A stretch of 64,000 bases of DNA from Geodermatophilus ruber (GTDB lineage Bacteria > Actinomycetota > Actinomycetes > Mycobacteriales > Geodermatophilaceae), in contig NZ_FOSW01000002.1 in the NCBI RefSeq assembly GCF_900114385.1, forward strand, positions 372,001 to 436,000. Direction: 5' to 3'. The notes below the pieces were generated by a model, which had not been told where the DNA came from, searched no databases, and saw only the letters and a list, made by a program, of their open reading frames with translations. Position numbers and translations under genes: made by a program. This document shows positions 54,128-62,690 of this stretch, one piece after another. Position 1 is the stretch's first letter. Each line of letters begins with the position of its first letter.

Positions 54128-55870
54128 ATGCTTCCGCGCTCGTGGCGGCGCGCCCGGCGCCCGCAGGCATGCCTGCCGGCGGTGGCCACGGCGGCCGCCG
54201 CGCTGCTGCTCCTGCCGCCCGCCCCGGCGGCGGCCGCGCCGAGCGACCAGCCAGGGGGCACCACGGGCGTGCTCGACAGCCGCGCCCTCGACGAGCTGCA
54301 GCAGCGGGCCGCGCAGGTGCAGGCCGACCTGCAGGAGCGGCAGGGCCGCGTCGACACGGCCCGGGCCGAGGTGGCCGCTGCCGAGGCGGCCGCCGCGCAG
54401 GCCGAGGCGGTGGTTGCCGACGCCGAGGGCGAGTGGTCGCGGTTCCGGGCCGCGGTGGCCAGCTACGCGGCGGCGGCCTACCGCGACGGAGGCGCCCTGA
54501 CCCCGCTGACCCTGCTGCTCAGCGGTGGGGACCCGGGCGACGTCGTCGCGGCCGTCGGCTACCTGGAGGCGGTGGACCGGCACACCGCCGGGATCGTGGC
54601 CGCCGCCGAGCAGCAGCGGCAGGCCGCCCGGGCGGAGCAGGAGGCCGCCGGGGAGGTGCTGGCGGCGGCGCGGGCCCGGGCCGAGGCGCTGGCGGCCGAG
54701 GTCGGTGAGCTGGAGGCGGCGGCCGCCGCGGTGACCGGCGAGCTCGACGCCGCCCTGGGCGACGTCGACCGGCAGGTGGCCCGGTTGCAGCAGGAGCAGC
54801 TGGAGGTCAACCGACGGACGGCGGCCAACTGGCGGGCCTACCTCGACCAGCTGGCCGCGGCCGGGATCACCCCGCCCCCGGCGGCGGCGCTGCGCGCTCC
54901 GCCGGCCGGACTGCCCGCCGGGCTCGTGCCGGTGGGCTCGGTCGCGGGCGGCGCGCAGCGGGGCGCGGCGCAGCTGCCCCGGCAGCCGAACTCGCTGCTG
55001 GTGCTCCCCGCCGAGACGCTGACCGCGGTCACGACGGCGATGGACGCCCTGGGCCTGCCCTACGCACCCGGCACCACCGGCCCGGAGTCGTGGGACTGCG
55101 GGTCCCTCGTGCAGGCGGCCTACCGCGCCGCCGGCGTCGACCTGCCCGCGAGCCAGGCCGACCTGTTCGCGGTGACGACGCCGGTCGCCCCGGCCGACGT
55201 GCTCCCCGGCGACCTGGTCTTCCTGGGCGCCGGGGAGGCCGGGCTCGGGCACGTGGGCCTGGCGCTCGACCCGCGCACCATGCTCGCCGCCGACGCGCGC
55301 GCGGGGGCGGTGGTCGTGCGCACGCTGCCCTCGGACCAGGTGCTGGGCATCGCCCGGCCGAGCCTGGGCCCACGCCCACCGGTGCCGGCGCCCGCGCCCA
55401 CCGGGGGCGCGCTCGAGGTGAGGTGCGGCCACACCGTCCACCCGCCCGGTTTCGACGGCGCCCGCGCGTGGGGCGGCTACCCCAACGGGCTGATCCCCCC
55501 GAGCGCGCTGTGCCCGCTGGCGGTGGCCGGTCACTCGCTGCGCTGCGACGCGGCGGCCGCCTGGCGGGCCATGGCGTCGGCGTACGCCGACGCCTTCGGC
55601 ACGCCGCTGTGCCTCACCGACTCCTACCGGACCTTCGCCGGCCAGGTGCGGCTCTACGGGGAGAAGCCGGCGCTGGCGGCGGTGCCGGGCACGAGCAACC
55701 ACGGGTGGGGGCTGGCCGTGGACCTGTGCGGCGGCATCGAGCGGTTCGGCACCCCGCAGTACGCCTGGATGGTGGCCAACGCCGGCCGGTTCGGCTTCCT
55801 CCATCCGACGTGGGCGGACCCGGGCAACGGCCGGGAGGAGCCCTGGCACTGGGAGTACGCCGGTAGCTGA
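54128..55870 (+). CDS. secreted NlpC/P60 - VanY fusion cell-wall hydrolase
   Basis: A 580-residue exported protein. A signal peptide (ACLPAVATAAAALLLLPPAP, AAA-AP) is followed by a long coiled coil (about 50-235) as in RipA/RipC-type proteins. An NlpC/P60 domain (about 305-415) has its catalytic Cys in ESWDCGSLVQAAYRAAG and His in GLGHVGLALD. A D-Ala-D-Ala carboxypeptidase (VanY) domain (about 480-580) has zinc ligands in SNHGWGLAVDLCGG and EPWHWEYAG. It could cut both the stem peptide and its terminal D-Ala. The ATG at 54128 has GAGGGGG upstream. Confidence 0.92.
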   Translation: MLPRSWRRARRPQACLPAVATAAAALLLLPPAPAAAAPSDQPGGTTGVLDSRALDELQQRAAQVQADLQERQGRVDTARAEVAAAEAAAAQAEAVVADAEGEWSRFRAAVASYAAAAYRDGGALTPLTLLLSGGDPGDVVAAVGYLEAVDRHTAGIVAAAEQQRQAARAEQEAAGEVLAAARARAEALAAEVGELEAAAAAVTGELDAALGDVDRQVARLQQEQLEVNRRTAANWRAYLDQLAAAGITPPPAAALRAPPAGLPAGLVPVGSVAGGAQRGAAQLPRQPNSLLVLPAETLTAVTTAMDALGLPYAPGTTGPESWDCGSLVQAAYRAAGVDLPASQADLFAVTTPVAPADVLPGDLVFLGAGEAGLGHVGLALDPRTMLAADARAGAVVVRTLPSDQVLGIARPSLGPRPPVPAPAPTGGALEVRCGHTVHPPGFDGARAWGGYPNGLIPPSALCPLAVAGHSLRCDAAAAWRAMASAYADAFGTPLCLTDSYRTFAGQVRLYGEKPALAAVPGTSNHGWGLAVDLCGGIERFGTPQYAWMVANAGRFGFLHPTWADPGNGREEPWHWEYAGS

Positions 55871-55966
55871 GCCGGGAATGTCGGTGCCCGTTCCTACGGT
55901 GCTCCCGACCCACCGAGGCCGCGGACGGCCTCCGCGACCAGGGTCCGGCCATCGAAGGAGTGGGCC

Positions 55967-56290
55967 ATGTACATCGACTGCGACACCTGCACCGTGCGCG
56001 GCACCGGCTGCGCCGACTGCGTCGTCACCGTGCTGCTGGGGGCGCCGCCGGGCTGGCAGGGCACCGACCCTGCGGTGGTGCCCCTGGCCGGGGGGTGGGA
56101 CGGCGCGCTCGTGGCGGAGGACGCCGATGAGGCCGTCATCCCCCCGCCGGGCGTGGTGGTGGAGTTCGACGAGATCGAGCGCCGCGCCGTCCGGGCGCTG
56201 GCCGAGGGCGGCCTGGTGCCACCGCTGCGGCACCGGGCCGCGCCCGGGAGGCGGGGCGGACGGGCGTCCGAGAGGCGGCGGACCGGCTGA
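55967..56290 (+). CDS. small CxxC-CxxC protein
   Basis: A 107-residue protein starting MYIDCDTCTVRGTGCADCVV, two CxxC pairs separated by 6 residues, likely a zinc or Fe-S knuckle. This is followed by TVLLGAPPG, an acidic middle and a basic Arg-rich tail. Homologues with the same CDTC-x6-CxDC start lie near NlpC/P60 genes in many actinobacteria, from memory. Function is unknown. GAAGGAG precedes the ATG. Confidence 0.82.
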   Translation: MYIDCDTCTVRGTGCADCVVTVLLGAPPGWQGTDPAVVPLAGGWDGALVAEDADEAVIPPPGVVVEFDEIERRAVRALAEGGLVPPLRHRAAPGRRGGRASERRRTG

Positions 56291-56486
56291 GGACGCGGCC
56301 GGTGGGTGCGCGGTGAGCCGGGCGGCAGGGGGGTCCCCGGGCGGCGCCGCCCGGCGTGTCGCGCTCACCTGCACGATTGCCACAGCAGTCCCGGCGTTTC
56401 CCGTTTGTCACAGGTGCATCACGCCCGTACGGTGATCCGGTCCGGCCGGGTGGCCGTCACCTGCAGAGAGGTGACCTCGACCGGGC

Positions 56487-56643
56487 ACCGCCGAATCGCC
56501 CGACGCGCTCCCGCAGCGTCGAGGGTGAACCGGGGACCCACCGCAGTACTGGGGTGAGTTCTCACGTGCACCGGCTCGCCGGTGCACCGAGATAGGGCAC
56601 CTTTCTTCCCAGCCCGAACCCGTCAGCTAACTCGGTAGGCGGT
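56487..56643 (+). ncRNA. c-di-AMP (ydaO/yuaA) riboswitch
   Basis: The conserved blocks are in order: ACCGCCGAATC (5' side of P1), GGTGAACCGGGGACCCACC, a variable GC hairpin (GTGCACCGGCTCGCCGGTGCAC, 56567-56588), GGGCACCTTTCTTCCCAGCC, CGAACCCGTCAGCTAACTCG and GTAGGCGGT (3' side of P1). ACCGCC (56487-56492) pairs with GGCGGT (56638-56643). This class senses cyclic di-AMP and commonly controls cell-wall hydrolases in actinobacteria. The gene downstream is an NlpC/P60 hydrolase. Confidence 0.93.
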
Positions 56644-56672
56644 TGCTGAGGAAGAACGGAGAGCCGCCTACC
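56634..56672 (+). promoter_or_regulatory. possible expression platform of the riboswitch
   Basis: GGTAGGCGG (56634-56642, which includes the 3' strand of P1) is perfectly complementary to CCGCCTACC (56664-56672), which ends directly before the GTG at 56673. The 21-nt loop contains the GGAGAG ribosome-binding site. P1 and this hairpin are mutually exclusive. Confidence 0.55.
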
Positions 56673-57755
56673 GTGGCGACCCCTCGCCCTGCCCTGGGGC
56701 ATGCAGTCGATCCGCACCATCCCGACCTCCCGGTCGCATTCCGCCGCCCCACCCTCGCTGGCCTGCTCGGCCGCGGTGTGGTGATCGGGGCCACCGCCCT
56801 CCTGAGCGTCACCCTCCTGCCGGGCACGGCTGCCGCGGACCCGGACCAGCAGGCCACGAGTGCCGCGCAGGCCGCCCAGCTGGTCGCCGAGGCGAGCCAC
56901 CAGCTCGAGGTCCTGACCGAGCAGATCAACGAGGCCCGGGAGGTGCTCGAGCAGCAGCAGGCCGCCGCGGCGAGCGCCCACCAGGCCGCCGCCGAGGCGC
57001 AGGCCCGGCTCGCGTCGCTGGACGGCCACATCCGGCAGGTCGCCCGGACCGCCTTCACCGGTGATGACATGACCGAGCTGGACCTGTTCATGACCAGCGA
57101 GTCCGCCGAGGACTTCGTGTCCCAGCTGACCACGCTCGAGGCCATCGCCGGGCACACCAACGGCCTCCTGGCCGACGTGGCCGAGGCCGCAGCCGCCGCC
57201 GAGGACGCCGAGGACGAGGCCGACGCCGCCGAGAAGGAGGCGCAGCGGACGCTGGACGACCTCAGCGCCCAGCAGGCCGAGTGGGAGCAGGACAAGGCCG
57301 ACTACCAGGCGCAGTACTCCGCGCTGTCGGCCTCTCAGCAGGAGGAGGTCGACACCGCGCACGCCGGGCAGTCCGTCGCGGTCGCCCCGGCCGCCGCGGA
57401 CAGCGCCGCCGCCCAGATCGCCGTGAACACCGCGCTGGCCCAGGTCGGCGACCCGTACGTGTGGGGGGCCGGCGGGCCGGACTCGTTCGACTGCTCCGGT
57501 CTGACGCAGTACGCCTACGCCGCCGCCGGGATCAGCCTGCCGCACTCCAGCCGCATGCAGTCGCAGATGGGCACCTCGGTGTCCCGCGCGGACCTGCGGC
57601 CCGGCGACCTGATCTTCTACTACAGCCCGGTCAGCCACGTGTCGATGTACATCGGCAACGGCCAGATGGTGCACGCCTCCACCTCCGGCGAGCCGGTGAA
57701 GGTCGTCAGCGTGGACTCCATGGGCGGGATCACCGGCATGCGCCGCATCGCCTGA
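56673..57755 (+). CDS. secreted NlpC/P60 peptidoglycan endopeptidase (RipC-like)
   Basis: A 360-residue protein with a long basic N-region and signal segment (GVVIGATALLSVTLLPGTAA, AAA-DP), a coiled coil (about 60-235) and a C-terminal NlpC/P60 domain. The catalytic Cys is in DSFDCSGLTQYAYAAAGISL, the His in VSHVSMYIGNG and a third polar residue in MVHASTSG. It cleaves stem peptides between D-Glu and DAP in related proteins. The GTG at 56673 lies behind GGAGAG; a TTG at 56643 would fall inside the riboswitch. It is controlled by the c-di-AMP riboswitch. Confidence 0.94.
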   Translation: MATPRPALGHAVDPHHPDLPVAFRRPTLAGLLGRGVVIGATALLSVTLLPGTAAADPDQQATSAAQAAQLVAEASHQLEVLTEQINEAREVLEQQQAAAASAHQAAAEAQARLASLDGHIRQVARTAFTGDDMTELDLFMTSESAEDFVSQLTTLEAIAGHTNGLLADVAEAAAAAEDAEDEADAAEKEAQRTLDDLSAQQAEWEQDKADYQAQYSALSASQQEEVDTAHAGQSVAVAPAAADSAAAQIAVNTALAQVGDPYVWGAGGPDSFDCSGLTQYAYAAAGISLPHSSRMQSQMGTSVSRADLRPGDLIFYYSPVSHVSMYIGNGQMVHASTSGEPVKVVSVDSMGGITGMRRIA

Positions 57756-57779
57756 GGGTCGTCGACCCGCACCGTGCCC

Positions 57780-57813
57780 AGGGCCGGTGACCTCCGCGGA
57801 GGTCACCGGCCCT
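57780..57813 (+). terminator. terminator of the NlpC/P60 gene
   Basis: A perfect 16-bp inverted repeat (57780-57795 with 57798-57813) lies 25 bp after the stop. Confidence 0.75.
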
Positions 57814-57839
57814 GCCCGTCCCCGGCCCGGGCCCGCCTC

Positions 57840-57845
57840 TAGGAT
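57840..57845 (+). promoter_or_regulatory. -10 element (TAGGAT) of the M48-pimB operon
   Basis: It lies 7 nt before the GTG at 57853 and defines that start. Confidence 0.55.
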
Positions 57846-57852
57846 CGGGAGG

Positions 57853-59118
57853 GTGAGCGCCCGCCGGGCCGCGCTGCTGGCCGCGGTCGTGCTCGGCGCG
57901 GCGCTGGTGGTCGTGATCGCCGTGCGCACACCATGGGTGGTGCTGCCCGAACCTCCGGGTGGCCGCACCCCGATGGATCCCACCGCCGGCCTCTCGCCCG
58001 AGCAGATCGAGCGCGCGAAGTCCTTCGCCGCCGCCATCCGGCCGGCGTCCCTGGCCTCGCTGGTGCTGGGGCTGGCCGTCTCCGCCGTCCTCGGTCTCAC
58101 CCGGCTGGGCGGGCGGCTGGTCCGCACCGTGGCCCGGCCGCTGGGCGGCGGCTGGGTCTGGCAGGTGCTGCTGGGCACCATCGCCCTGGTGGTGATCGGG
58201 CGGCTGGTCACGCTCCCGCTGTCGGCCTACGGCGAGGTCGTCCGCCACCGGTACGGGCTGTCCACCCGCGGCTGGGGGCTGTGGCTGCGGGACGTCGCGG
58301 TGTCGACCGGCATCAGCGCGGTGACGACCGCGCTGGCGATGCTCGTCCTGGTCTGGCTGATCCGCCGTGCGCCGCGGACGTGGTGGGCGTGGGCCGCCGC
58401 GGGTGCGGCCGGGCTGGTGGTCATCGGGTCGTTCCTGTGGCCGGTGCTCGTCGAGCCGGCGTTCAACCGGTTCACGCCCCTGCCGCCCGGCCAGCTGCGC
58501 ACCGACCTGCTGGAGCTGGCCGAGGAGAACGGCACGCCCGTGCAGGACGTGCTGGTGGCCGACGCCTCCCGCCGCACGACGGCGCTCAACGCGTACGTGT
58601 CCGGGTTCGGGGCCACCCGCCGCATCGTCGTCTACGACACCGTCCTGGCCCGGCTGCCCGACGCGCAGATCGAGTCCATCGCCGCCCACGAGCTCGGTCA
58701 CGTCGTCTACGACGACGTGCTCACCGGCACGCTGATCGGCGCTCTGGGCGCCGCGGGCGGGGTGGCCCTGCTGGGCTGGCTGCTGCCCTCGACGCGGCTG
58801 CTCCGCCGCGCGGGCGCCGACTCGCCGGGCGACCCCCGGGTGGTGCCGCTGGTCCTGTTCCTCGTCGCCGTCGGCTCCCTGGCGGCGACCCCGGTGCAGA
58901 ACCTGGTGTCCCGGCACATCGAGGCGCGGGCCGACGTGCGCGCCCTCGACCTGACCGGCGACCCGGAGGCGTTCATCGAGATGCAACGCGGGCTCGCGGT
59001 CGCCAACCTCTCCGATCCCGATCCGCCCGCAGCCTGGCAGTGGTTCTTCGGCTCGCACCCGACGGTGGCCGAGCGGGTCGCGCTGGCCCGCGACTGGGCG
59101 CGCCTGGAGGCCCGATGA
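57853..59118 (+). CDS. M48-family (Ste24-like) membrane metalloprotease
   Basis: A 421-residue zinc protease embedded in the membrane. The active site HELGH is in SIAAHELGHVVYDDVL and the third zinc ligand is in HIEARADVRALDLTG. At least five helices precede and follow (for example VWQVLLGTIALVVIGRLVTL, AGAAGLVVIGSFLWPVLVEP). YLPLSAYGEVVRHRYGLS-type homology (here LPLSAYGEVVRHRYGLSTRG) is shared with CAAX prenyl protease Ste24. The natural substrate in bacteria is unknown. The stop overlaps the pimB ATG (ATGA). Confidence 0.93.
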   Translation: MSARRAALLAAVVLGAALVVVIAVRTPWVVLPEPPGGRTPMDPTAGLSPEQIERAKSFAAAIRPASLASLVLGLAVSAVLGLTRLGGRLVRTVARPLGGGWVWQVLLGTIALVVIGRLVTLPLSAYGEVVRHRYGLSTRGWGLWLRDVAVSTGISAVTTALAMLVLVWLIRRAPRTWWAWAAAGAAGLVVIGSFLWPVLVEPAFNRFTPLPPGQLRTDLLELAEENGTPVQDVLVADASRRTTALNAYVSGFGATRRIVVYDTVLARLPDAQIESIAAHELGHVVYDDVLTGTLIGALGAAGGVALLGWLLPSTRLLRRAGADSPGDPRVVPLVLFLVAVGSLAATPVQNLVSRHIEARADVRALDLTGDPEAFIEMQRGLAVANLSDPDPPAAWQWFFGSHPTVAERVALARDWARLEAR

Positions 59119-60254
59119 GACGCACCCTGGTGGTCACCAACGACTTCCCACCCCGGCAGGGCGGCATCCAGACCTTCGTCGCGGCACTGCTGGCCCGCCG
59201 GCCGCCGGACTCCCTCGTCGTCCTGGCGTCGCGGTCGCCGGGCTGGGAGGAGTACGACGCGCAGCTGCCCTACCCGGTGGTCCGCCGGCCGACCGGCATG
59301 CTGCTGCCCACCCGGGCGACGGCGCGCGCGGCGACCGACCTGGCCCGGCGGTACGGCTGCGACACGGCGTTCTTCGGTGCCGCCGCCCCGCTGGGCCTGC
59401 TCGCTCCCGCGCTGCGGTCGGCCGGTGTCGGCCACCTGGTGGGGGCGACGCACGGCCACGAGACCGGCTGGGTGGCCCTGCCGGGGGCGCGAGGACTCAT
59501 GCGGCGCATCGCCGGCGGCCTCGACGTGCTGACCTACATCAGCGAGTACACCCGCAGCCGGCTGGCGCCGGCCCTGGGCGACAGGACGCGGCTGGCCCAG
59601 TTGTCCCCGGGCGTGGACGTCGACAGGTTCACCCCCTCGGCCGACGGCGCGGCGACGCGGAAGCGGTACCGGCTCGGCAGCGCCCCGGTGGTCGTCTGCG
59701 TCTCCCGCCTGGTCGCGCGCAAGGGGCAGGACGTGCTGGTCGCCGCCTGGCCGCGGGTCCTCGCCCGGCACCCCGACGCGCGGCTGCTGCTGGTCGGGGG
59801 CGGACCGGACGAGGCCGGCCTGCGCCGCGCGATCGCGGCCCGCGGCCTGCAGGACTCCGTCGTCCTCACCGGCCCGGTGCCCCCCGAGCAGCTGCCGGAG
59901 CACTACGCCGCCGGGGACGTGTTCGCCATGCCGTGCCGCACCCGCCGCGGCGGCCTGGACGTCGAGGGCCTGGGCATGGTCTACCTCGAGGCGGCGGCCT
60001 GCGGCCGGCCGGTGGTGGCCGGCACCTCCGGCGGCGCGCCGGAGACGGTGCAGGAGGGCGTGACCGGGCACGTCGTCGCCGACCCCCGGTCCCCGGAGGC
60101 CGTGGCGGCGACGATCGCCGATCTGCTCGCCGACCCCGAGCGGGCGCGGCGGATGGGCGCGGCCGGCCGGGCGTGGGTGGAGCAGCGCTGGTCCTGGACG
60201 ACGATCGCGGCCACCTTCGCCGAGCTGCTCGAGCCCGGCGCCGCCACGCACTGA
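59115..60254 (+). CDS. pimB: GDP-mannose-dependent alpha-mannosyltransferase, PimB'-like
   Basis: A 379-residue GT4 glycosyltransferase (GT-B fold) that in mycobacteria adds the second mannose of phosphatidylinositol mannosides. Motifs are TNDFPPRQGGIQTFVAAL, HGHETGW, LSPGVDVDRFTP, VVVCVSRLVARKGQDVL, GDVFAMPCRTRRGGLDVEGL and EGLGMVYLEAAACGRPVVAG (the E-x7-E donor motif). Conserved position between the NlpC/P60 gene and fadD15 supports PimB'; specificity is inferred. It is coupled to the M48 gene by ATGA. Confidence 0.88.
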   Translation: MRRTLVVTNDFPPRQGGIQTFVAALLARRPPDSLVVLASRSPGWEEYDAQLPYPVVRRPTGMLLPTRATARAATDLARRYGCDTAFFGAAAPLGLLAPALRSAGVGHLVGATHGHETGWVALPGARGLMRRIAGGLDVLTYISEYTRSRLAPALGDRTRLAQLSPGVDVDRFTPSADGAATRKRYRLGSAPVVVCVSRLVARKGQDVLVAAWPRVLARHPDARLLLVGGGPDEAGLRRAIAARGLQDSVVLTGPVPPEQLPEHYAAGDVFAMPCRTRRGGLDVEGLGMVYLEAAACGRPVVAGTSGGAPETVQEGVTGHVVADPRSPEAVAATIADLLADPERARRMGAAGRAWVEQRWSWTTIAATFAELLEPGAATH

Positions 60255-60285
60255 GCCCCGCCCCGCGCGCGGCGGGACGGGGCTC
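60253..60285. terminator. terminator between pimB and fadD15
   Basis: A 14-bp stem with one mismatch (60253-60266 with 60272-60285) fills the gap between the two convergent stops. Confidence 0.65.
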
Positions 60286-60299
60286 GGTGTGGGCCTCTC

Positions 60300-62093
60300 T
60301 CAGCGGCTGTAGAGCGCCTCCACCTCGGCGTCGAACTCCTTCATGACCACGGCCCGCTTGAGCTTGAGGCTCGGGGTGAGCATGCCGTTGGCCTCGGTGA
60401 AGTCGGTGCCGAGCACCCGGAACTTCTTGATCGCCTCCGCCTTGGACACCGCCTTGTTCGCCTCGGCGACGGCCGCGTCCAGCTCGGCCAGCAGGTCGGG
60501 GTCCTCGGTCAGCTTCCCGACCGGGGTGCCGGCCGGCTTGCCCGTGCTCTCCAGCCAGGCCGGGAGCGCCTCCTCGTCGAGGGTGATCAGCGCGGCGATG
60601 AACGGGCGCTGGTCGCCCACGACGATGCACTGGCTGACCAGGCGGTGGGCGCGCAGCCGGTCCTCGAGGACGGCCGGGGCGACGTTCTTGCCCCCCGCGG
60701 TCACCAGGATCTCCTTCTTCCGGCCGGTGATCGTGAGGAAGCCGTCGGCGTCGAGCTGGCCGATGTCGCCGGTGTGGAACCAGCCGTCGGCGTCGATGGC
60801 CTCGGCGGTGGCCTGCTCGTTCCGCCAGTAGCCGCGCATGACGACCCCGCCGCGGATGAGGACCTCGCCGTCCTCGGCGATCCGGAAGGCGACACCGGGC
60901 AGCGGCTGGCCGATGGTGCCCATGCGGAAGGCGCCGTCGTGGTTGACCGCGGCCGCGGCGGTGGTCTCGGTGAGGCCGTAGCCCTCGAAGATGGTGACGC
61001 CGATGCCGCGGAAGAAGTGGCCGAGCCGCTCACCGAGGGGCGCGCCGCCGGAGACCGCGGCCATGCAGTTCCCGCCGAGGGCGGCCCGCAGCTTGCTGTA
61101 GACGAGCTTGTCGAACACCGCGTGCTGCAGGCGCAGCCCCAGCCCGGGCCCGCCGGTGTCCTGGGCGCGCGACCAGTCGACCGCGACCTGGGCGGACTTC
61201 CGGAAGATCTTGCCCTTGCCGTCGGCCTCCGCCTTGGCCTCCGCGCCGTTGTAGACCTTCTCGAAGACGCGGGGGACGGCGAGGACGAACGTCGGCTTGA
61301 ACTCGCCGAGGTCCTGGACCAGGTTGCTGATGTCCGGGGTGTGCCCCAGGACGGTCCGCGTCGCGACCGCGCCGACCTCCAGCTCGCGGGCCAGCACGTG
61401 GGCCAGCGGCAGGAACATCAGCATCGAGCCGTCCACGTTGAGGAACCGGCCCAGCAGGCTCATCCCGTTGCCGATGCCGAACAGGAAGTTGGCGTGGGTG
61501 AGCTCGCAGCCCTTCGGCCGCCCGGTGGTGCCGCTGGTGTAGATCAGGGTGGCGAGGCTGTCGGCGGTCAGCGTGGCCCGCCGGGCGGTCAGCTCGCTGT
61601 CGGGGACGTCCTTGCCGGCGGCGATCAGCGTGCCGACCGCGTCGTCGTCGATGACCCAGACCGAGCCGAGGTCGGGCACCTGGTCGCGGATGGACTCGAC
61701 GGCGGAGGCGTGCTCGGCGGTCTCGACGACGATCACGGTGGCGCCGGAGTCGGAGAGGATCCACGCCACCTGGTCGGGGCTGGAGGTCTCGTAGACGGGC
61801 ACCACCACCGCGCCGGCGGCCCAGATGGCGAAGTCGAGGACGGTCCACTCGTACCGGGTCTTGGCCTGCAGGGCGACGCGGTCCCCGGGGGCGATCCCGC
61901 CGGCGATCAGCCCCTTGGCCACGCCGGCGACCTCCGCGCCGAACTCCTTCCACGTCACGTCCTGCCAGTGCCCGTCGCGGCGGACACGCAGCCCGACCTC
62001 GTCGCCGTGTTCGCTGACGTTCGTCGTCAGCAGGTCGGGAAGGGCCTCGTCGGGGCCCACCTCGGTCGTCGCGGGGATGCTGAACTCGCGCAC
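60300..62093 (-). CDS. fadD15: long-chain fatty-acid-CoA ligase (FadD15-like)
   Basis: A 597-residue ANL-superfamily enzyme activating fatty acids via acyl-adenylate. The P-loop is LATLIYTSGTTGRPKGCELTH. Then come IFEGYGLTETTAAAAVNHDG, WFHTGDIGQLDADGFLTITG and RKKEILVTAGGKNVAP, the complete A3, A5, A7-A8 motif series of bacterial FACL. The C-terminal Lys is in KKFRVLGTDFTEANGMLTPS then LKLKR. The GTG at 62093 has GAGAGGA upstream. It is divergent from the SRPBCC operon, as in mycobacteria. Confidence 0.95.
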   Translation of the reverse strand: MREFSIPATTEVGPDEALPDLLTTNVSEHGDEVGLRVRRDGHWQDVTWKEFGAEVAGVAKGLIAGGIAPGDRVALQAKTRYEWTVLDFAIWAAGAVVVPVYETSSPDQVAWILSDSGATVIVVETAEHASAVESIRDQVPDLGSVWVIDDDAVGTLIAAGKDVPDSELTARRATLTADSLATLIYTSGTTGRPKGCELTHANFLFGIGNGMSLLGRFLNVDGSMLMFLPLAHVLARELEVGAVATRTVLGHTPDISNLVQDLGEFKPTFVLAVPRVFEKVYNGAEAKAEADGKGKIFRKSAQVAVDWSRAQDTGGPGLGLRLQHAVFDKLVYSKLRAALGGNCMAAVSGGAPLGERLGHFFRGIGVTIFEGYGLTETTAAAAVNHDGAFRMGTIGQPLPGVAFRIAEDGEVLIRGGVVMRGYWRNEQATAEAIDADGWFHTGDIGQLDADGFLTITGRKKEILVTAGGKNVAPAVLEDRLRAHRLVSQCIVVGDQRPFIAALITLDEEALPAWLESTGKPAGTPVGKLTEDPDLLAELDAAVAEANKAVSKAEAIKKFRVLGTDFTEANGMLTPSLKLKRAVVMKEFDAEVEALYSR

Positions 62094-62234
62094 GCCTGGT
62101 CCTCTCCTCCCCGCCGGTCCGAGGCATCGTCGCCCGCGGCCCCGGTGCAGGGTCGTCTCGACAATCTAACGGCTGGTTCTACCCATGAGTAGCGCAGCAA
62201 GTGACGGTCGGCACGCGGGGCGTCGGCGAACGGT

Positions 62235-62240
62235 TAGCCT
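62235..62240 (+). promoter_or_regulatory. -10 element (TAGCCT) of the SRPBCC operon
   Basis: It lies 7 nt before the ATG at 62248. Confidence 0.55.
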
Positions 62241-62247
62241 GCTGCCC

Positions 62248-62682
62248 ATGGCCGACCAGTCCACGCAGTCGATCACCGTCGCGGCGCCGCCGTCCGACGT
62301 CATGGCGGTCATCGCCGACTTCCCGGCCTACCCGCAGTGGGTGGCCGCCACGAAGAAGGTGGAGGTGCTCGGGACCGGCGCCGACGGCCGGGCCACGCGG
62401 GTCCACTTCGTGCTCGACGCCGGTGCGGTCAAGGACGACTACGTCCTCGACTACACCTGGGACGGCGACCGGTCGGTGTCCTGGACCCTGGTGCAGGGGC
62501 AGATGCAGAAGCGCCAGCAGGGCTCCTACACCCTGGTCGAGACCGCGCCCGGCACCACCGAGGTCACCTACGCCATCGCCATCGACCTGTCCATCCCGAT
62601 GCTCGGGATGATCAAGCGCAAGGCGGAGAAGGTCATCCTGGACACCGCGCTCAAGGAGCTCAAGAAGCGCGTCGAGGGCTGA
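62248..62682 (+). CDS. SRPBCC (START-like) family protein
   Basis: A 144-residue hydrophobic-ligand-binding fold protein, equivalent to mycobacterial TB16.3: QSITVAAPPSDVMAVIADFP, AYPQWVAATKKVEVLG, VKDDYVLDYTWDGDRSVSWT and a C-terminal helix MLGMIKRKAEKVILDTALKE. It probably binds a lipid or polyketide-like ligand. It is the first gene of an operon with the ATPase-like gene 8 bp downstream and a third gene overlapping that one. Confidence 0.92.
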   Translation: MADQSTQSITVAAPPSDVMAVIADFPAYPQWVAATKKVEVLGTGADGRATRVHFVLDAGAVKDDYVLDYTWDGDRSVSWTLVQGQMQKRQQGSYTLVETAPGTTEVTYAIAIDLSIPMLGMIKRKAEKVILDTALKELKKRVEG

Positions 62683-62690
62683 GCGGCCCG

